A DNA stretch of 7,928 nt from Methanothrix sp. (GTDB lineage Archaea > Halobacteriota > Methanosarcinia > Methanotrichales > Methanotrichaceae): NCBI GenBank assembly GCA_028679775.1, contig JAJRAX010000298.1, positions 1 to 7,928 of the forward strand, written 5' to 3'. Below the pieces are notes generated by a model. That model was not told the origin of the DNA. It did no database searches and saw nothing but the letters and a program-made list of their open reading frames with translations. Of the stretch, positions 5,301 through 7,928 are shown piece by piece; position 1 is the first letter of the stretch, and every line of letters starts with the position of its first letter. The translations under genes and the position numbers were made by a program.

Positions 5301-6131
5301 ATGAGCATCATTGAGATAGAAGACCTGGTTTACTATTATCCAGATGCAACCCTGGCACTGGACGGGGTCAACTTTCAAGCCGAAAAGAGTGAATCAGTTG
5401 CTCTGCTTGGGGCCAATGGAGCTGGCAAGTCCACCCTTCTGCTTCATATCAACGGCCTTTTGCGCGGCCATAGCGGCACAGTTAAGGTCCTGGGTCGAAT
5501 GGTTGAGGATAAGAACTTGAGATGGTTGCGCAGGCGAGTTGGCATAGTTTTTCAGGATCCTGACGACCAGCTCTTCATGCCCACGCTGGCTGAGGATGTG
5601 GCCTTTGGGCCTGCCAACATGTGCCTCTCGGAAGATCAAGTTAATGAGAGGGTGAACTGGGCACTGCAATCGGTGGGCCTCGTAGATCTAAAAGAGAAGG
5701 CCTCCCATCATCTCAGCTTCGGGCAGAAGAAAAGAGCCGCATTGGCAACCGTCCTATCCATGAAGCCAGAGGTGCTGGTTTTGGATGAGCCTACATCAAA
5801 CCTTGACCCGCGCTCCAAGATGCAAATGGTCCTGCTCATCAGAAGCCTGCAAGATAGCGGTACCACCATCATAACCGCTACCCATGACGTCAACCTGGTA
5901 CCTTATCTCGCAGACCGAACAGTTCTTCTGGATAAAAAGGTCGCCGCCATGGGCAGTACCCGGCAGATACTGGGAAATAGAGCGCTGATGGAAGGACTGG
6001 GATTAGAGATGCCGATCCTGGCAGATGTCTTTGAAAGATTGCACGAAGAAAACATCCATTCGCCGATCACTCCTATGACAAAAGATGAGGCCATAGACGT
6101 CGTCAGGGAGATTCTTAAAAAAAATTGGTGA
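5301..6131 (+). CDS. nikO: ECF transporter ATP-binding subunit NikO/CbiO
   Basis: This is the ABC ATPase that powers metal uptake from the cytoplasmic face. Its 276 residues match the family length. Visible motifs are Walker A GANGAGKS (37-44), Q-loop Gln85 in FQDPDDQLF, signature LSFGQ (138-142), Walker B VLVLDEP (158-164) with catalytic Glu163, D-loop SNLDP (166-170), and H-loop His195 in ATHDVNL. The C-terminal 60-70 residues form the usual CbiO extension. ATG 5301 fits the family N-terminus ([15 protein letters not shown]). A GTG at 5289 would add four residues. This is the last gene of the operon, and its stop is 13 bp from the stop of the convergent minus-strand gene. An A8 run in its final Lys-Lys-Asn codons reads as T8 on the other strand. 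Confidence 0.95.
   Translation: MSIIEIEDLVYYYPDATLALDGVNFQAEKSESVALLGANGAGKSTLLLHINGLLRGHSGTVKVLGRMVEDKNLRWLRRRVGIVFQDPDDQLFMPTLAEDVAFGPANMCLSEDQVNERVNWALQSVGLVDLKEKASHHLSFGQKKRAALATVLSMKPEVLVLDEPTSNLDPRSKMQMVLLIRSLQDSGTTIITATHDVNLVPYLADRTVLLDKKVAAMGSTRQILGNRALMEGLGLEMPILADVFERLHEENIHSPITPMTKDEAIDVVREILKKNW
6117..6124 (-). terminator. T8 tract for the convergent NikK-like gene, inside the nikO 3' end
   Basis: On the minus strand this reads as eight T residues about 20 bases beyond the stop of the 6145-7026 gene. A U-tract is the main archaeal termination signal. It lies in the last codons of nikO, so the convergent messages would overlap by a few bases. No matching T-tract of this strength serves the plus strand just after nikO. 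Confidence 0.4.
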
Positions 6132-6144
6132 GATGGCTATTCAA

Positions 6145-7026
6145 TTAACCGACGGGTTTCATGTAGTCGTTTCTCAGAGTTAATGCCGTCCTGTACACCG
6201 GCCCTACGTAGCTCTTTTCATTGGAATTCTTGCCGCGAGGCAGGTCCTTTAGCTCCACCACGCGTGTATCCATGCCCGTATCGGTCCTGATTAGCCATTC
6301 GCTAACCTGTGCTGGGTCAGTCAGGTTCAGCGTCACCTTGCCGTCTTTATCCGTTACTGCTTCCTGCTTGGCATCATCACCAACCCGCTCTGCGGTCACT
6401 GTCAGGTTGTCCATAGGCTCTCCGGAGAAAAGAACCTGGAAGGAGAAGCTGCCTTTGCCCACGGTAGTGATATTATCCAAGGGGACAATCTCCAGCTTCT
6501 GGCCCAGGGGTTTGTTGGCCAGGGAGAAGTCGGAATTGGGGGCAGCCAGAAAGGCCTTTGCGTAGCAGAGTTTGGGATAAGACCGCTCCACATACCAGTC
6601 ATCAGCCCACCCGGTGGTGTTTAGAGCATCGAAGTCGATCTCATCTGCATACTTGTGCTCCCAATAGCCGGTAGCCGGCGGATTGGTAATGAAGTTTGTC
6701 CAGGATCCTTCGGAGTGGAAGAGATCGATGATGTAAAGGCCTTCTTCATCGACATCGACATCGTAGAGCTTCCAGTAGCCGTCTGTTGCAGTCTTCTCGT
6801 GCAGAGTATGGTTTAGCACTGCACCGGATGGGCTTATGATCTTGATGTAAGCCTGGCCCTCAGGAAGCTCCTCGGACGAGGTATTATGGCCGCTTCCGAC
6901 GGGCAGGATGGCAGCATCTCCCACGTTCACCCAGCCGGATATGGGCCGAACGAATGTCTCATGAGCATTAACCGCTGCAGGAATTAATAGCATCAGCAGC
7001 ATAGCTATTATTAATATTTGTTTCAA
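6145..7026 (-). CDS. Secreted DUF4198-domain protein, NikK-like, TTG start
   Basis: This 293-aa protein has a signal peptide (1-21) ending V-N-A, followed by His22 (HETFVRP). Numbered from the TTG, it contains GSGH47N, the DUF4198 hallmark LGQKLEIVPLDN (174-185), SGEPM (201-205) and VTDKDGKVTLNL (224-235). The last resembles the TDExG motif of the two NikL proteins beside it. It carries several sequons and no C-terminal anchor. The TTG start at 7026 is preferred because GGAGG (7038-7034) lies seven bases before it and a TATA box lies at 7068-7057. The frame stays open to 7116, but that extension would run through the promoter. The gene is convergent with the nik operon and separately transcribed. 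A role in metal capture is inferred from its neighbours and from DUF4198/NikK kinship. Confidence 0.82.
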   Translation of the reverse strand: MKQILIIAMLLMLLIPAAVNAHETFVRPISGWVNVGDAAILPVGSGHNTSSEELPEGQAYIKIISPSGAVLNHTLHEKTATDGYWKLYDVDVDEEGLYIIDLFHSEGSWTNFITNPPATGYWEHKYADEIDFDALNTTGWADDWYVERSYPKLCYAKAFLAAPNSDFSLANKPLGQKLEIVPLDNITTVGKGSFSFQVLFSGEPMDNLTVTAERVGDDAKQEAVTDKDGKVTLNLTDPAQVSEWLIRTDTGMDTRVVELKDLPRGKNSNEKSYVGPVYRTALTLRNDYMKPVG

Positions 7027-7068
7027 ATAAGATCCTCCGAACAACTCTAGTAATACTATATATTTAAA
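7027..7068 (-). promoter_or_regulatory. Promoter and ribosome binding site of the NikK-like gene
   Basis: Read on the minus strand, CTTTTAAATATATAG (about 7070-7056) is a strong archaeal TATA box. The predicted transcription start, near 7036-7040, leaves a very short leader beginning at or just before GGAGG (7038-7034). Translation then starts at TTG 7026. This geometry fixes the unusual start codon. Confidence 0.6.
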
Positions 7069-7171
7069 AGTTGCTATCAGAGACGACGCACATTTTTTTA
7101 AAGACACTTTTGGCACTCAGCTATTTCCCAGGGCAAACCTGAGGTTACCAAGTCAGCTCTTCGGTTCGATC

Positions 7172-7762
7172 TCAAATCGTTGTGTTGCTGTCGACAGAGA
7201 TCTTCGCTGCCAAAAGCGTCATATTATTGTAAAGTTTAAGGGACTTGTTTAGCAAGATCTCGGTCTCATTATACCGCAAATTGGTGCGGTTTTCACACTC
7301 ATTTATTTCTTCCATCAGGGATTTCACCTGTTTAAGATTTTCATCTACTTCTTTGGATATCTCCTGAATGTCTTGGCTAGCTGCTTCAGTCAGATTTAGC
7401 TGGGCATCGATATCTCGCTCTTTCTGATCGAGCGTTGTGAAGAGCTCCTTTGCCTTTTCATAGAGGGCCTGTGTCTCGTCTCTGTATGATGCTGATTCAT
7501 TCCTGGCAAGAGCAGCTTCATTCAACAGACCTTGGGCTTCATTGATCATCATATTAGGGCTAAGGGCCATTGTCTGGGGCATGTCGATAGTAACAAAACC
7601 GGACTGGCCAAATAGATAATCCTGATCTGGCAGTTTTGATCCTGCATCCAGATTGATGATCTGGTCTCTAATTCCTGAACCGAGATAGATGTATTCGGTT
7701 CCCGTCGAGGTCCAGCAAATAGCGATGAGGATCATAATCGATATCGCGAATTTATGATTCAT
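7172..7762 (-). CDS. Secreted coiled-coil protein with seven N-glycosylation sequons, function unknown
   Basis: I do not recognise a family for this 196-aa protein. Residues 4-20 are a hydrophobic signal or N-terminal anchor. Residues about 21-70 are mixed and aromatic (TEYIYLG, DYLFGQSGF). From about 72 to 186 the sequence is charged and heptad-like (EAQGLLNEAALA, YEKAKELF, DIQEISKEVDENLKQV), predicting a long coiled coil. Seven sequons occur: N88ES, N123LT, N158RT, N165ET, N172KS, N180MT, N193TT. These suggest a glycosylated surface protein. ATG 7762 is chosen because GGAGTGA (7777-7771) lies eight bases ahead. The upstream GTG at 7774 overlaps that ribosome binding site and is excluded. 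There is no C-terminal membrane helix. It is transcribed in the same direction as the NikK-like gene but has its own promoter, so a functional link is not shown. Confidence 0.75.
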   Translation of the reverse strand: MNHKFAISIMILIAICWTSTGTEYIYLGSGIRDQIINLDAGSKLPDQDYLFGQSGFVTIDMPQTMALSPNMMINEAQGLLNEAALARNESASYRDETQALYEKAKELFTTLDQKERDIDAQLNLTEAASQDIQEISKEVDENLKQVKSLMEEINECENRTNLRYNETEILLNKSLKLYNNMTLLAAKISVDSNTTI

Positions 7763-7770
7763 GCGAACTA

Positions 7771-7816
7771 TCACTCCGATATGTTTGATATAATGAATAT
7801 TTTCTAAGTATATAAC
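7771..7816 (-). promoter_or_regulatory. Promoter and ribosome binding site of the coiled-coil gene
   Basis: On the minus strand, GTTATATAC (7816-7808) is a good TATA box. The expected transcription start is near 7786, giving a leader of about 24 bases that contains GGAGTGA (7777-7771), a close match to the archaeal anti-Shine-Dalgarno complement. Confidence 0.55.
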
Positions 7817-7872
7817 ACTTTTTCATATCTTATCAATGATAATTGCTATTATTTACAGATATTTGCAATAAT

Positions 7873-7928
7873 ATGAACATACGGAACTCCATCGAGGTAT
7901 TTCCCGTCAGCTACCCGTCAATGACCAA
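7873..7928 (+). other. Possible start of a plus-strand gene running off the window (weak)
   Basis: An ATG at 7873 opens a frame (MNIRNSIEVFPVSYPSMT) that has no stop before the window ends. A TATA-like CTATTATTTA (about 7844-7853) lies roughly 25 bases upstream, which would fit a leaderless transcript. On the minus strand all three frames meet stops within the last 30 bases, so no gene on that strand continues through this edge. Eighteen codons are too few to call a gene. The AT-rich stretch 7817-7872 otherwise shows nothing. Confidence 0.2.

Noticed and set aside
7027..7116. N-terminal extension of the NikK-like protein
   Set aside because: It would contain the TATA box and ribosome binding site and would bury the signal peptide.
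1..7928. CRISPR array, tRNA or rRNA genes, integrase or attachment sites
   Set aside because: No regularly spaced repeats, no cloverleaf, no rRNA-like stretches and no integrase were seen on either strand.

Overview
This is an archaeal window. It holds a proteasome-activating nucleotidase (PAN) gene, TATA boxes ahead of several starts, GGAGG-type ribosome binding sites, and secreted proteins rich in N-glycosylation sequons. The GC content is moderate with AT-rich spacers, and the gene content includes a nickel-type ECF transporter and DUF4198 secreted proteins. Together these suggest a methanogen of the Methanosarcinales/Methanotrichales group, perhaps Methanothrix-like. That placement is inferred from gene content and style, not from a marker gene.

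Layout. (1) Positions 1-35, minus strand: the first 11 codons of a zinc-ribbon protein resembling archaeal MBF1, divergent from pan. (2) 99-1316, plus: pan, the AAA+ unfoldase of the archaeal proteasome, with a U-tract terminator behind it. (3) 1317-1562: intergenic, with a 9-bp inverted repeat in a purine-rich tract and several TATA-like sites. (4) 1563-1994, plus: a small membrane protein of unknown function. (5) About 1991-2115: two TGAA-loop hairpins with flanks like the ends of IS200/IS605 (TnpB) elements, probably a miniature or decayed element. (6) 2242-6131, plus: a six-gene operon, nikK-nikM-nikL1-nikL2-nikQ-nikO, encoding an ECF-type nickel (or cobalt) importer. (7) 6145-7026, minus: a second secreted DUF4198 (NikK-like) protein convergent with the operon, with a TTG start. 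(8) 7172-7762, minus: a secreted coiled-coil protein with seven sequons. (9) 7763-7928: its promoter and AT-rich sequence, with a doubtful plus-strand start at the window edge.

How the genes work together. NikM is the metal-binding membrane subunit, NikQ the T-component that couples it to ATP hydrolysis, and NikO the ATPase. NikK and the two NikL-like proteins are extracytoplasmic partners that take the place of CbiN/NikN. Methanogens need nickel for coenzyme F430 and for CO dehydrogenase/acetyl-CoA synthase. The most interesting pattern is that all four secreted K/L-type proteins, including the separately transcribed minus-strand one, have a histidine exactly where signal peptidase cleavage would make it the mature N-terminal residue. 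NikM itself starts Met-Val-His. This suggests a set of amino-terminal nickel ligands on the outer face of the membrane.
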